This document shows positions 52,361 to 61,279 of a stretch of 64,000 nucleotides of DNA, in pieces. The stretch is from Paraburkholderia sejongensis (lineage in GTDB: Bacteria; Pseudomonadota; Gammaproteobacteria; Burkholderiales; Burkholderiaceae): positions 1 through 64,000 of the forward strand of contig NZ_JAJITD010000002.1 in NCBI RefSeq assembly GCF_020880815.1, written 5' to 3'. A program made the position numbers and the translations under genes. The notes beneath the pieces are model-generated. The model ran no database searches and was not told where the DNA came from. It saw nothing but the letters and a program-made list of their open reading frames with translations. Every line of letters begins with the position of its first letter. Within the stretch, counting starts at the first letter, position 1.

Positions 52361-53288
52361 TGCGGGTGCTCCTCGATTCCAGATACATCAGCGGCACGAG
52401 CACGGCCACCACGGTGGCGAGCATCATGATCGACGATGCCGCGCCGACGCCGAGCTGTCCGCGATTGAACGAAAACGTGTACATGAAGATGGCCGGCAGC
52501 GACGACGACGTGCCCGGACCGCCGGCGGTCAGCGCGACGACGAGGTCGAAGGTCTTGATGGTGATGTGGCAAAGAATCAGCAGCACGGAGAAGAACACCG
52601 GCCGCATGCTCGGAATCACGATCTTGCGATAGATGGTCGGCAAGCCCGCGCCGTCCATCTGCGCAGCCTTGAAGATTTCGCCGTCGACGCCGCGCAAACC
52701 GGCGAGGAACAGCGCCATCACGAAGCCGGTGGATTGCCACACGGCCGCGATCACGACGCAGAAGATCGCCCGGTCCGGGTCGCCGAGCCAGTTGAACGAG
52801 AAGCTCGTCCAGCCCCAGTCGTGAAACACCTTCTCGATGCCGATGCTCGGCGTCAGAATCCACTGCCACGCGGTACCGGTGACGATGAACGACAGCGCCA
52901 TCGGGTACAGGAACACCGCGCGCAGCGCGCCTTCGTTACGGATCTGCTGATCGAGCAGAATCGCGAGAAAGAGGCCGAGGCCGATACAGATCGCGATGAA
53001 CGGAATGCCGAACCAGCCCAGATTGGCGGCCGAGGTCCAGAACACGTCGTTGTCGAACAGTTCGCGATAGCGGTCGAGACCGGCGAACTCCCAGCGCGGC
53101 ATCAGCCGCGAGGTGGACAGCGACAGATAGCCGGTGATGGCGATAAAGCCATACACGAAAATCAGACTGATGATGACGCTGGGCGCGAGCACCAGCTTCG
53201 GGATATAGCGATCGGCAAGGGCCGCCATGGGCGACGCGCGGCGGGTGACGGCAGCCGTTTTGCCGTTCCCGCTGATGGAAGCAGTCAC
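52350..53288 (-). CDS. gtsB: Sugar ABC transporter permease (MalF type)
   Basis: The 312-residue permease has six main helices and the EAA motif LRGVDGEIFKAAQMDGAGLPTIYRKIVIPSM. The N-terminal YIPKLVLAPSVIISLIFVYGFIAITGYLS is the first helix. The start is GTG 53288, chosen because CAGGAG precedes it. It lies 231 bases downstream of the binding-protein gene, separated by a perfect hairpin, and overlaps the MalG-type gene. Confidence 0.9.
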   Translation of the reverse strand: MTASISGNGKTAAVTRRASPMAALADRYIPKLVLAPSVIISLIFVYGFIAITGYLSLSTSRLMPRWEFAGLDRYRELFDNDVFWTSAANLGWFGIPFIAICIGLGLFLAILLDQQIRNEGALRAVFLYPMALSFIVTGTAWQWILTPSIGIEKVFHDWGWTSFSFNWLGDPDRAIFCVVIAAVWQSTGFVMALFLAGLRGVDGEIFKAAQMDGAGLPTIYRKIVIPSMRPVFFSVLLILCHITIKTFDLVVALTAGGPGTSSSLPAIFMYTFSFNRGQLGVGAASSIMMLATVVAVLVPLMYLESRSTRNAA

Positions 53289-53468
53289 TACTCGACTCCT
53301 GCTGAAACTGTACCGTGGGGCGCTTCGTGTGCGGATCGCGCGCGGGCCCGACGGCCTGGATGTGACTTCATGAAACCTGGCTCGCGCCGCCTCGCGTCGA
53401 ACCTCGCGAGCGGGCGCGCAACAGCGCGCGGCAATCGCGAGGGTCCACGCGAGGCGGCCCGAAGGACA

Positions 53469-53500
53469 CGCCCGGCGCGTGCTACATCGAACGCCGGGCG
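53469..53500 (-). other. Intercistronic hairpin between gtsA and gtsB
   Basis: CGCCCGGCG and CGCCGGGCG pair perfectly over 14 bases, starting 20 bases after the gtsA stop and with no T run. It probably protects the gtsA 3' end or damps read-through, giving more binding protein than permease, as at malE-malF. Confidence 0.6.
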
Positions 53501-53519
53501 CAACGCTTCGGTGACTGCG

Positions 53520-54767
53520 TTACTTCGTCTTCGCTGCCTTCGCGAGGGCCTGAACCGCGGTCTTCGAATCCTGCTGCGAGTTCATGAACTTCGTGACGAC
53601 GTCGGAGATCGCGCCGGCTGCCGCATCCGGCTGAGCCATGCCGTGCGCGAGCGACGGCACATAACCGCCGGCCTTGATCGCGACCTGCTCATCCGCGTAC
53701 GACTTCTTCGCGCAATCGTCGAACTTGTCCATCGGCACGCCCAGGCGCACCGGGATCGAGCCTTTGTACAGGCTGAACTGTTCCTGGAACTCGGGCGTCA
53801 TGATCGTCTTCGCGAGTGCGAGCTGGCCCGGCGTGGCTGCCTTCTGGCCCTTCTGCTGGAAGAACACGAACGAGTCGACGTTGAACGTGTAGGCCTTCTC
53901 GGTACCCGGCACGACCGCGCAGATGAAGTCGCTGCCCGACTTCTTGCCGGCGTTGGTGAATTCGCCCTTCGCCCAGTCGCCCATGAACTGCATGCCGGCC
54001 TTGCCGTTGATGACCATCGCGGTTGCGAGGTTCCAGTCACGGCCGGTGCGGCCCGCGTCGAAGTAACCCTGGATCTTGCGGACCGTGTCGAACACCTGAA
54101 CCATCTTTTCCGAGGTCAGCGTCTTCTCGTCCAGGTCGACCAGCGCCTTCTTGTAGAAGTCCGCGCCTTGCGACAGCACCACGTCTTCCCACAGCGTCAG
54201 GTCTTGCCACGGCTGGCCGCCCATCGCGATCGGCTGGATGCCGGCGGCCTTCATCTTGTCGGCCACCGCGAAGAACTCAGCCCACGTGGTCGGCACCTTG
54301 CCGCCTGCCTTGTCCAGTGCCGCCTTGTTGATGTACAGCCAGTTCACGCGGTGCACGCCGAACGGTGCGCCAACATAGTGGCCATCCGCGTGCATGATCT
54401 TGTCGATTTCCGGCGGCAGGTTCTTCTTCCAGTCGCCGGTGACCGGGTCGATCGGCACCAGCACGCCCTGCGAAGCCCAGTCCTGGATCAGCGGACCTTT
54501 GATCTGCGCGGCGCTCGGGGCGTTGCCCGAGATCACCTGGGTCTTCAGTGCGGTCATTGCAGCAGCGCCCGCGCCGCCCGCAACCGCGAAGTCCTTCCAC
54601 GTGTAGCCCTGCTTGGTCATGTCGTCCTTGAGGACGCCGACGGCCTTCGATTCACCGCCCGAAGTCCACCAGTGCAGCACTTCGATCGACTCCGCGGCCT
54701 GCACGGCCGACACGCCACACATCAGACCCGCAGCGCACAGAGCGCCCATGATCGCGCGAAATTTCAT
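53520..54767 (-). CDS. gtsA: Sugar ABC transporter substrate-binding protein
   Basis: The 415-residue periplasmic protein has the signal peptide MKFRAIMGALCAAGLMCGVSAVQA|A and the family 1 solute-binding pattern (IEVLHWWTSGGESKAVGVLKDDM, GVHRVNWLYINKAALDKAGG, WQDLTLWEDVVLSQG). The N-terminal WWTSGGE matches glucose/mannose binders of the Gts/Glt type. ATG 54767 follows GGAGGAGAT. It is the first gene of the operon and faces away from zwf, and its transcript probably starts about 350 bases upstream, at the shared HexR site. Confidence 0.92.
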   Translation of the reverse strand: MKFRAIMGALCAAGLMCGVSAVQAAESIEVLHWWTSGGESKAVGVLKDDMTKQGYTWKDFAVAGGAGAAAMTALKTQVISGNAPSAAQIKGPLIQDWASQGVLVPIDPVTGDWKKNLPPEIDKIMHADGHYVGAPFGVHRVNWLYINKAALDKAGGKVPTTWAEFFAVADKMKAAGIQPIAMGGQPWQDLTLWEDVVLSQGADFYKKALVDLDEKTLTSEKMVQVFDTVRKIQGYFDAGRTGRDWNLATAMVINGKAGMQFMGDWAKGEFTNAGKKSGSDFICAVVPGTEKAYTFNVDSFVFFQQKGQKAATPGQLALAKTIMTPEFQEQFSLYKGSIPVRLGVPMDKFDDCAKKSYADEQVAIKAGGYVPSLAHGMAQPDAAAGAISDVVTKFMNSQQDSKTAVQALAKAAKTK

Positions 54768-55111
54768 TGCTTATCTCCTCCAGACACCTGAACAAAAAAA
54801 CGAATGGCCCCTGATGTCGCCAGGGTGCTGTGGTTGGTTCAAACAGGCAAAACACTGGGCGATCGAGCACGGTCGGGCGCATGCGCGAGGGCATGTGCCG
54901 GCGGACCGATGTCCGGCCGCTGGACGCTCAAGAGGTGAGTGGTTCGGGATGCAACTGACTGTCTCCTCTTTTGATTTTTGCCTGCCCGCTTCGCGCGGCA
55001 GACTCGAGGTGCCTCATACGCCAACCCGGTTCCGGCCCGTACTCCAGGTCGCGGGCAACGTGCGTTCGGTCTGACCAGCGCACGCTTTTTTGATCGAATT
55101 AGCGTTACCTC

Positions 55112-55139
55112 TTGATTTGGATTGTAGTTAAACTACAAT
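55112..55139 (+). promoter_or_regulatory. Sigma-70 promoter of zwf
   Basis: TTGATT (55112-55117) and TACAAT (55134-55139) are spaced by 16 bases. The -10 is the right arm of the HexR-like palindrome. Confidence 0.7.
55121..55139. promoter_or_regulatory. HexR operator (perfect 19-bp palindrome)
   Basis: ATTGTAGTT and AACTACAAT are exact inverted copies around one central A. The TTGT...ACAA ends match the HexR site pattern known from Pseudomonas (TTGT-N7/8-ACAA). The hexR domain is encoded in the downstream operon. Confidence 0.85.
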
Positions 55140-55149
55140 TCAGTGTCAA
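55121..55149 (-). promoter_or_regulatory. Sigma-70 promoter of the gts operon
   Basis: On the minus strand a perfect TTGACA (55144-55149) and TACAAT (55121-55126) are spaced by 17 bases. The spacer and -10 lie within the palindrome, so HexR binding would block it. Confidence 0.75.
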
Positions 55150-55243
55150 AAAATATTTTATCGGACTACGGTCGCTCTTCACGGTCGCTGCGCGTTCAGT
55201 GTCCAGTCGGCTCGGCGGCCCCTCAGGACATCGACGGAGACTC

Positions 55244-56707
55244 ATGCAAACCGATTCAAGCTTCACTTTTGTTCTGTTCGGCGGCACCGGCGATCTGTCG
55301 ATGCGCAAGATCCTGCCCGCGCTGTTCGAGGCCCATCGTGCTCCCGGCATGCTCGCCGAGACCGGCAAGATCGTCGCGGTCGCACGGCACGTCGCGGATC
55401 GCGGCGAGTACCTGCAATGGGTCGACGAACACGTGAAACCGCACGTGTCGAAGAAGGGACTCGACCAGAGCGCGTGGGAAAGCTTCCTCGCGCGCATCGA
55501 GTTCGTGAAGATCGATCTGGGCCAACCGGACGACTTCGCGCTGCTGCGCGACGCGCTGCGGGACCTGCCGGGCATCCGGGTGTTCTACCTGGCGACCGGG
55601 CCGTCGCTGTTCGTGCCGATCTGCCGCGCGCTCGCCGCGGTCGGACTCAATACGAACGCGCGCATCGTGCTCGAAAAACCGCTCGGCTACGATTTGAAGT
55701 CGTCGAACGCGATCAACGACGCAGTCGGCGAAATCTTCGCGGAAGAGCAGATCTACCGGATCGACCATTACCTGGGCAAGGAGCCGGTGCAGAACCTGCT
55801 CGCGCTGCGCTTCGGCAATGCGCTGTTCGAGCCGCTGTGGCGCCGCGAATGGGTCGAGAGCATCCAGATCACGATCGCCGAGGAACTCGGCGTCGAAGCG
55901 CGCGGCGATTTCTACGACAATACCGGCGCGCTGCGCGACATGGTGCAGAACCACCTGTTGCAGCTGCTGTCGATCGTCGCGATGGAACCACCCCACTCGA
56001 TGGATTCGGACTCGGTGCGCGACGAAAAGCTGCGCGTGCTGCGCGCGCTCAAGCCGATCGATCCGCTGGAAATCGGCAAGGTCGCGGTGCGCGGCCAGTA
56101 TCATGCGGGCGTGATCCGCGGCACCCCGGTGCCCGCCTATGCGACCGAGCATGGCGTGAAGCCGGATAGCACGACCGAAACCTTCGTCGCGCTGAAGGTC
56201 GAAATCGAGAACTGGCGCTGGGCCGGCGTGCCGTTTTTCCTGCGCACCGGCAAGCGGCTCGCCGACCGGGTCGCCGAGATCGTCGTCAACTTCCGCCCAG
56301 TGCCGCATTCGGCGCTCGGCGCGTCGGCGTTGCGCGCCGGCGCGAACCGGCTGGTGATCCGGCTGCAGCCGAACGAGACGATCCGTTTGTACTGCCTCGC
56401 CAAGCAGCCCGGCGAAGGGATGAACCTTGCCAGCGTGCATCTGGACCTCGCGTTCGACCAGTTCTTCCGCGAAGGCCAGATGGAGGCTTATCAACGGCTG
56501 CTGCTCGACGTGATTCACGGCCGCCTCGCGCTGTTCGTGCGGCGCGACGAGCAGGAAGCCGCATGGCGCTGGGTCGAGCCGATCCTGAACGAATGGCAGG
56601 CGTCGCACAAGCCGCCCAAGCCATACGCGGCGGGAACGTGGGGACCGGCCGCGGCGAGCGCGATGCTCGCGCAGCACGGCACCTGCTGGCTCGAAGAAGA
56701 GAATTGA
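55244..56707 (+). CDS. zwf: Glucose-6-phosphate 1-dehydrogenase
   Basis: The 487-residue cytosolic enzyme oxidises glucose 6-phosphate to 6-phosphogluconolactone and makes NADPH. The dinucleotide site is FGGTGDLSMRK (residues about 11-21), and the catalytic motif RIDHYLGKEPVQNLLALRF, with the active His, is at about residue 172. ATG 55244 follows CGGAGA and gives MQTDSSFTFVLFGG; the open frame continues to 55112, across the promoter, and is not used. It is the first gene of zwf-pgl-glk/hexR. Confidence 0.97.
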   Translation: MQTDSSFTFVLFGGTGDLSMRKILPALFEAHRAPGMLAETGKIVAVARHVADRGEYLQWVDEHVKPHVSKKGLDQSAWESFLARIEFVKIDLGQPDDFALLRDALRDLPGIRVFYLATGPSLFVPICRALAAVGLNTNARIVLEKPLGYDLKSSNAINDAVGEIFAEEQIYRIDHYLGKEPVQNLLALRFGNALFEPLWRREWVESIQITIAEELGVEARGDFYDNTGALRDMVQNHLLQLLSIVAMEPPHSMDSDSVRDEKLRVLRALKPIDPLEIGKVAVRGQYHAGVIRGTPVPAYATEHGVKPDSTTETFVALKVEIENWRWAGVPFFLRTGKRLADRVAEIVVNFRPVPHSALGASALRAGANRLVIRLQPNETIRLYCLAKQPGEGMNLASVHLDLAFDQFFREGQMEAYQRLLLDVIHGRLALFVRRDEQEAAWRWVEPILNEWQASHKPPKPYAAGTWGPAAASAMLAQHGTCWLEEEN

Positions 56708-56757
56708 CTGGTTGACCGCGCGCGAGCAGCAGCGCTGATTGCGCACATCTAACAAGA

Positions 56758-57474
56758 ATGCAGCACGGAGGAGAAGTGATCGAGCTTCACGCTTTCGACG
56801 ACCAGCGCGCCCAATCCGACGCGCTGGCGCAGGCGGTGGGCGACGCGTTACATGCGTCGCTGGCCGCACAGGCCGCCGCGCAGACACGCCCGGCGCTACT
56901 GGCCGTGTCCGGCGGCAGCAGCCCGCGACCGTTCCTGCAAACGCTATCCACGCAAGCGTTCGACTGGCCGCGGATCGCGGTCACGCTGGTCGACGACCGC
57001 TGGGTGCCCGACACCGACAGCGCGAGCAATGCGCAATTCGCGCACGCGACGCTGCTGCAGAACGCGGCCAAAGACGCGACCTTCTGGCCGCTGGTCGACT
57101 TCAGCCAGCCGCTCGACGCGCACGTCGCCGCGCTGAACGCCGACCCGCGCTTTGCCGCGGCGCCCGACGTCGCGGTGCTCGGCATGGGCGAGGACGGCCA
57201 CACCGCATCAATCTTCGCCGACGCGCCCGAATGGGATCACGCGATCACCACGCGCGAGCGCTTCGTCGCCGTGCATCCGGGCGCGGCGCCGCATGCGCGT
57301 ATCAGCTGGTCGCTGTCCGCGCTGAAGGAAATCAAACATCTGTTTCTGCTGATCGCAGGACCGCGCAAGCTGGACGTGCTCAACGCAGCCGCCGCTTCGC
57401 CACAAAAAAATGCCATCTCGCAGTTGGCAACCGACAAGGGAGTGAGACTCGATGTCTACTGGTGTGCAAACTAA
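56758..57474 (+). CDS. pgl: 6-Phosphogluconolactonase
   Basis: The 238-residue enzyme hydrolyses 6-phosphogluconolactone, the step after Zwf. Family motifs are [24 protein letters not shown] and [15 protein letters not shown]. The start is uncertain: ATG 56758, or GTG 56776, which directly follows GGAGGAG and gives VIELHAFDD. The end overlaps the glk/hexR start by 23 bases, so translation is coupled. Confidence 0.95.
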   Translation: MQHGGEVIELHAFDDQRAQSDALAQAVGDALHASLAAQAAAQTRPALLAVSGGSSPRPFLQTLSTQAFDWPRIAVTLVDDRWVPDTDSASNAQFAHATLLQNAAKDATFWPLVDFSQPLDAHVAALNADPRFAAAPDVAVLGMGEDGHTASIFADAPEWDHAITTRERFVAVHPGAAPHARISWSLSALKEIKHLFLLIAGPRKLDVLNAAAASPQKNAISQLATDKGVRLDVYWCAN

Positions 57475-59368
57475 GGCTGTCCCGGGCGCGGGGCAGCACG
57501 CCGACGGACCGAGGCTGCTGGCCGACATCGGCGGCACCAACGCGCGTTTCGCGCTCGAGACCGGCCCCGGCGAAATCGGCTCGGTGCAGGTCTATCCGTG
57601 CGCGGATTATCCGAGTGTCGCCGACGTCATCAAGAAGTATCTGAAGGACAACAAGATCGGCCGCGTCAATCACGCGGCGATCGCGATCGCGAACCCGGTC
57701 GACGGCGACCAGGTCAGCATGACCAATCACGACTGGACCTTCTCGATCGAAGCGACGCGCCGCGCGCTCGGCTTCGATACGCTGCTGGTCGTCAACGACT
57801 TCACCGCGCTCGCGATGGCGCTGCCGGGTCTGACCGACGCGCAGCGCGTGCAGGTCGGCGGCGGCACCCGCCGGCCCAACAGCGTGATCGGTTTGCTCGG
57901 CCCCGGCACCGGCATGGGCGTGTCCGGCCTGATCCCCGCCGACGACCGCTGGATCGCGCTCGGCAGCGAAGGCGGCCACGCGACCTTCGCGCCGGCCGAC
58001 GAGCGCGAAGACATCGTGCTGCAGTACGCGCGCAAGAAGTGGTCGCACGTGTCGTTCGAACGGGTCGCCGCCGGTCCCGGCATCGAAGTGATCTATCGCG
58101 CGCTCGCGGGCCGCGACAAGAAGCGCGTGGCGGCCAACGTCGACACGATCGAAGTGGTCAAGCGCGCGCTCGACGGCGAGCCGCTCGCGGCCGAATCGGT
58201 CGACGTGTTCTGCGGAATTCTCGGCACCTTCGCCGGCAATATCGCGGTCACGCTCGGCGCGCTCGGCGGCATTTATATCGGCGGCGGCGTGGTGCCGCGG
58301 CTCGGCGAATTCTTCGCGCGCTCGTCGTTTCGCAAGCGCTTCGAGGCGAAGGGCCGCTTCGAGCCGTACCTGCAGAACGTGCCGACCTATGTGATCACCG
58401 CCGAATATCCGGCCTTTCTCGGCGTCTCGGCGATCCTCGCCGAGCAGCTGTCGAATCGCGCGGGCGGCAGCTCGTCGGCGGTGTTCGAGCGGATTCGCCA
58501 GATGCGCGATGCGCTGACGCCGGCCGAGCGCCGCGTCGCCGATCTCGCGCTGAACCATCCGCGCTCGATCATCAACGATCCGATCGTCGATATCGCCCGC
58601 AAGGCCGACGTCAGCCAGCCGACCGTGATCCGCTTCTGCCGCTCGCTCGGCTGCCAGGGGCTGTCGGACTTCAAGCTGAAGCTCGCGACCGGCCTGACCG
58701 GCACGATTCCGGTCAGCCACAGCCAGGTGCATCTGGGCGACACCGCGACCGACTTCGGCGCGAAGGTGCTCGACAACACCGTGTCGGCGATCCTGCAGTT
58801 GCGCGAGCATCTGAACTTCGAGCACGTGGAACGCGCGATCGATCTGCTGAACGGCGCGCGCCGGATCGAGTTCTATGGGCTCGGCAATTCGAACATCGTC
58901 GCGCAGGACGCGCACTACAAGTTCTTCCGCTTCGGCATCCCGACGATTGCTTACGGCGACCTGTACATGCAGGCGGCCTCCGCCGCGCTGCTCGGCAAGG
59001 GCGACGTGATCGTCGCGGTGTCGAAGTCGGGCCGCGCGCCCGAACTGCTGCGCGTGCTCGACGTCGCAATGCAGGCCGGCGCGAAGGTGATCGCGATCAC
59101 CTCGAGCAACACGCCGCTCGCCAAGCGCGCGACCGTCGCGCTGGAGACCGATCACATCGAGATTCGCGAGTCGCAGCTGTCGATGATCTCGCGCATCCTG
59201 CATCTGGTAATGATCGACATCCTGGCGGTCGGCGTCGCGATTCGCCGCGCGGTGCCGAGCGACGACGTGGCCGAGACGGTCGAGCGCGCGCGCGAAGGCG
59301 CGGACGACGACGCGACCGCGGTGCTCGACTGGCTGAGCCACGGCGCGGCTTCGTCGGCGCGCGACTGA
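57452..59368 (+). CDS. glk-hexR: Bifunctional glucokinase / HexR (RpiR-type) regulator
   Basis: The 638-residue protein fuses two parts. Residues about 22-340 are glucokinase of the E. coli type ([52 protein letters not shown]). Residues about 345-420 are an RpiR helix-turn-helix ([36 protein letters not shown]), and about 460-590 are a SIS sugar-phosphate domain ([36 protein letters not shown]). In Pseudomonas, free HexR releases DNA when it binds 2-keto-3-deoxy-6-phosphogluconate. Here the regulator is tethered to the enzyme that starts the pathway, and its probable operator lies upstream of zwf. Confidence 0.95.
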   Translation: MSTGVQTKAVPGAGQHADGPRLLADIGGTNARFALETGPGEIGSVQVYPCADYPSVADVIKKYLKDNKIGRVNHAAIAIANPVDGDQVSMTNHDWTFSIEATRRALGFDTLLVVNDFTALAMALPGLTDAQRVQVGGGTRRPNSVIGLLGPGTGMGVSGLIPADDRWIALGSEGGHATFAPADEREDIVLQYARKKWSHVSFERVAAGPGIEVIYRALAGRDKKRVAANVDTIEVVKRALDGEPLAAESVDVFCGILGTFAGNIAVTLGALGGIYIGGGVVPRLGEFFARSSFRKRFEAKGRFEPYLQNVPTYVITAEYPAFLGVSAILAEQLSNRAGGSSSAVFERIRQMRDALTPAERRVADLALNHPRSIINDPIVDIARKADVSQPTVIRFCRSLGCQGLSDFKLKLATGLTGTIPVSHSQVHLGDTATDFGAKVLDNTVSAILQLREHLNFEHVERAIDLLNGARRIEFYGLGNSNIVAQDAHYKFFRFGIPTIAYGDLYMQAASAALLGKGDVIVAVSKSGRAPELLRVLDVAMQAGAKVIAITSSNTPLAKRATVALETDHIEIRESQLSMISRILHLVMIDILAVGVAIRRAVPSDDVAETVERAREGADDDATAVLDWLSHGAASSARD

Positions 59369-59440
59369 GCGGGCGGCGGATCGGGCGACTGATCACGCGG
59401 CCGACGGCGCGGCTGGAACCGCTGGCGGTAGACGGATCGA

Positions 59441-59487
59441 CCCGCGCGGTGTGCTTCGGCTTCGGAGCGCGCCGCGCGGGTTTTCTT
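59441..59487 (+). terminator. Terminator of the zwf operon
   Basis: CCCGCGCGG and CCGCGCGGG pair perfectly, enclosing a 22-base G/C-rich loop, and are followed by TTTTCTTT. Confidence 0.8.
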
Positions 59488-59543
59488 TATGCGCGCAGCC
59501 GTTCGATAATAGAAGCCCTGTCGCCCGTCACCCGCTCCGCGCC

Positions 59544-60476
59544 ATGATCATCCGCCCGCATCTCCACTGGTTCCGCATGCTGCTCGCGTGGCGCGGCTCG
59601 GTATTGCCGCAGTTGCTGCCGCGGCTGTTCCTGATCTTCTGCATCGCGATCGTCGCGCTCGCCGCGCACGATCATCTGCTGCCGGTCACGCTGAACCTGA
59701 ACACGACCGCGCCGTTTTCGCTGATCGGCATCGCGCTCGCGGTGTTTCTCGGCTTTCGCAACAACGCGAGTTACGACCGCTGGTGGGAAGCGCGCAAGCT
59801 GTGGGGGCAATTGCTGAACGAGTCGCGCTCGCTGACGCGCCAGGCACTGACGCTGACGCTGCCGGGGCGCGAGCTGCCCAACCAGGAACTCGCCGAATTT
59901 CTCGCGCTGTTGAGCGCGCTGCCGCATGCGCTGCGCCATCAACTGCGCAAGACCGATCCGCGCGACGACCTCGCCGCGCATCTGCCCGCCGCGCTGTTCG
60001 AGCGCGTGAACGCGTCACGCTACAAGCCGGCCACGCTGATGCTGTGCCTGGGCGAATGGGTGCAGCGCCAGGCCCGCGCGGGCGCGCTCGATTCGTTCGG
60101 CGTACTGGCTTTCGACCGCAATCTGAACGGTCTGTCGGATGTGATCGGCGGCTGTGAACGGATCGCGTCGACGCCGCTGCCGTTTGCGTACTCGGTGATG
60201 ATTCACCGCACCGTGTATTTTTTCTGCGCGTCGCTGCCGTTCGGGCTGGTCGACAGCATCGGAGTTTTTACGCCGGTGTTCGCGGTGTTCGTCGCGTACA
60301 CGTTCATGGCGCACGAAGCGATCGCGTCGCAACTCGAAGAGCCGTTCGGCACCGACGACAACGACCTCGCGCTGAGCACGATGTCGGCGATGATCGAGGA
60401 TGCGATGCGCGATCTGCGCGGCGAGCCAGCGGTTGCGGTGCCGCAACCGCGGGAAGAGAGCTATCAGCTGGATTGA
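59544..60476 (+). CDS. Bestrophin-family anion channel (UPF0187)
   Basis: The 310-residue membrane protein matches bacterial bestrophins. Its features are IIRPHLHWFRMLLAWRGSVL, the conserved FLGFRNNASYDRWWEARKLWGQLLNESR and the C-terminal PFGTDDNDLAL acidic cluster, which corresponds to the regulatory ion-binding region in eukaryotic homologues. Four to five hydrophobic segments are visible. ATG 59544 gives the canonical start; the open frame to 59451 crosses the preceding terminator. Bacterial members form pentameric ion channels, and selectivity is not deducible. Confidence 0.92.
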   Translation: MIIRPHLHWFRMLLAWRGSVLPQLLPRLFLIFCIAIVALAAHDHLLPVTLNLNTTAPFSLIGIALAVFLGFRNNASYDRWWEARKLWGQLLNESRSLTRQALTLTLPGRELPNQELAEFLALLSALPHALRHQLRKTDPRDDLAAHLPAALFERVNASRYKPATLMLCLGEWVQRQARAGALDSFGVLAFDRNLNGLSDVIGGCERIASTPLPFAYSVMIHRTVYFFCASLPFGLVDSIGVFTPVFAVFVAYTFMAHEAIASQLEEPFGTDDNDLALSTMSAMIEDAMRDLRGEPAVAVPQPREESYQLD

Positions 60477-60536
60477 GAGAGCGGGTGCGCAGGGCGCAAA
60501 TGCCGCTGCCCTGCCGGCGCTATGCCGGCGCCGCGC

Positions 60537-61277
60537 TCAGTGGTTGCCGACCGTCTCCGACAGCCGTTTGACCGTCGCGACGCGCGCGCCGATGATGTCG
60601 ATCCGTCCGCGCTCGTCGACGAGCGGCGTCGATGCATCCAGATACGCGCGCCACGCGCGTTGCGCGCGCCCCAGCGTGGGCCGCGCCGGCGGCGGCATCC
60701 TTGTATTGAGCACGCGGTAGTAGCGGTTCAGATCGAACATCGCGTGTTCGCAGCGCGCATCGGCGTTGCATGCGCGCGGCCGGCGCGGCGCCGGCCCGCC
60801 CACGGCGGCGAGCGCGCTGCGCAGCACCAGCGCGCGGTCGCGCACCGGCTGCAACTGCATATCGGCTTCGGCCAGCACGTACATCGAGCCCTGGGTCGTC
60901 GCGAACACCGCGGCGAGCAGCAGCTTTTCCGCATCGCGCCACGCGAGCCAGCTCGCCTGGCCCTTCTGCCACAGCCGGCGCCGCGTCGGCGGCAACTTCG
61001 ATTCCAGCTGCTGGAACGCGCTGTCGGCGGCGGCCTTCCACGCGATCCGCGCGTTGTCCATGCACTGCACCTGCCCCATCGTCGTCGACATGTCGGAGCG
61101 CGCGAGACACGCGCGCATCGACGCGTCGATCGGATCGGCGGCGGCCACTTCCGCGCGCGCGGCCGACGGCCACGCGCCGGTCAGCAGCGCGCCGCCGGCC
61201 GCCAGCGCGACGGCCAGCACACGGGCCCCGCGCCGCCAGCCAGCAGGAACGCCTGCCAGGAACTTCGCTTGCCGCAT
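60537..61277 (-). CDS. LprI-like (DUF1311) secreted protein
   Basis: The 246-residue product starts MRQAKFLAGVPAGWRRGARV, with a hydrophobic stretch ending AARA|E, a likely signal peptide. Residues about 50-130 match the DUF1311/LprI pattern (MRACLARSDMSTTMGQVQCMDNARIAWKAAADSAFQQL...LWQKGQASWLAWRDAE), a family of small envelope proteins that includes a lysozyme inhibitor. The remaining 110 residues have two more Cys and no family I know. It starts two bases after the decarboxylase stop, so it is cotranscribed with it. Function is unknown. Confidence 0.8.
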   Translation of the reverse strand: MRQAKFLAGVPAGWRRGARVLAVALAAGGALLTGAWPSAARAEVAAADPIDASMRACLARSDMSTTMGQVQCMDNARIAWKAAADSAFQQLESKLPPTRRRLWQKGQASWLAWRDAEKLLLAAVFATTQGSMYVLAEADMQLQPVRDRALVLRSALAAVGGPAPRRPRACNADARCEHAMFDLNRYYRVLNTRMPPPARPTLGRAQRAWRAYLDASTPLVDERGRIDIIGARVATVKRLSETVGNH

Positions 61278-61279
61278 TG

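Larger units (their letters stand above)
54768..55243. promoter_or_regulatory. Divergent control region, gts operon / zwf operon
   Basis: This 476-base gap has no gene. It holds the 19-bp palindrome at 55121-55139, two opposed promoters and a gts leader of roughly 350 bases. The leader contains a small GGAC/GTCC hairpin (54902-54919 region), whose role is unknown. Confidence 0.6.

Noticed and set aside
52326..54791. An 821-codon plus-strand frame across the sugar ABC genes
   Set aside because: It crosses three well-supported minus-strand genes and their spacer and has no start signal.
57380..59341. A 653-codon minus-strand frame across glk-hexR
   Set aside because: It is a shadow of the fused gene with Arg/Asp/Ala-rich composition and no start signal.
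60515..60532. GCCGGC hairpin after the LprI-like gene
   Set aside because: A short G/C stem without a T run is common by chance in this base composition.
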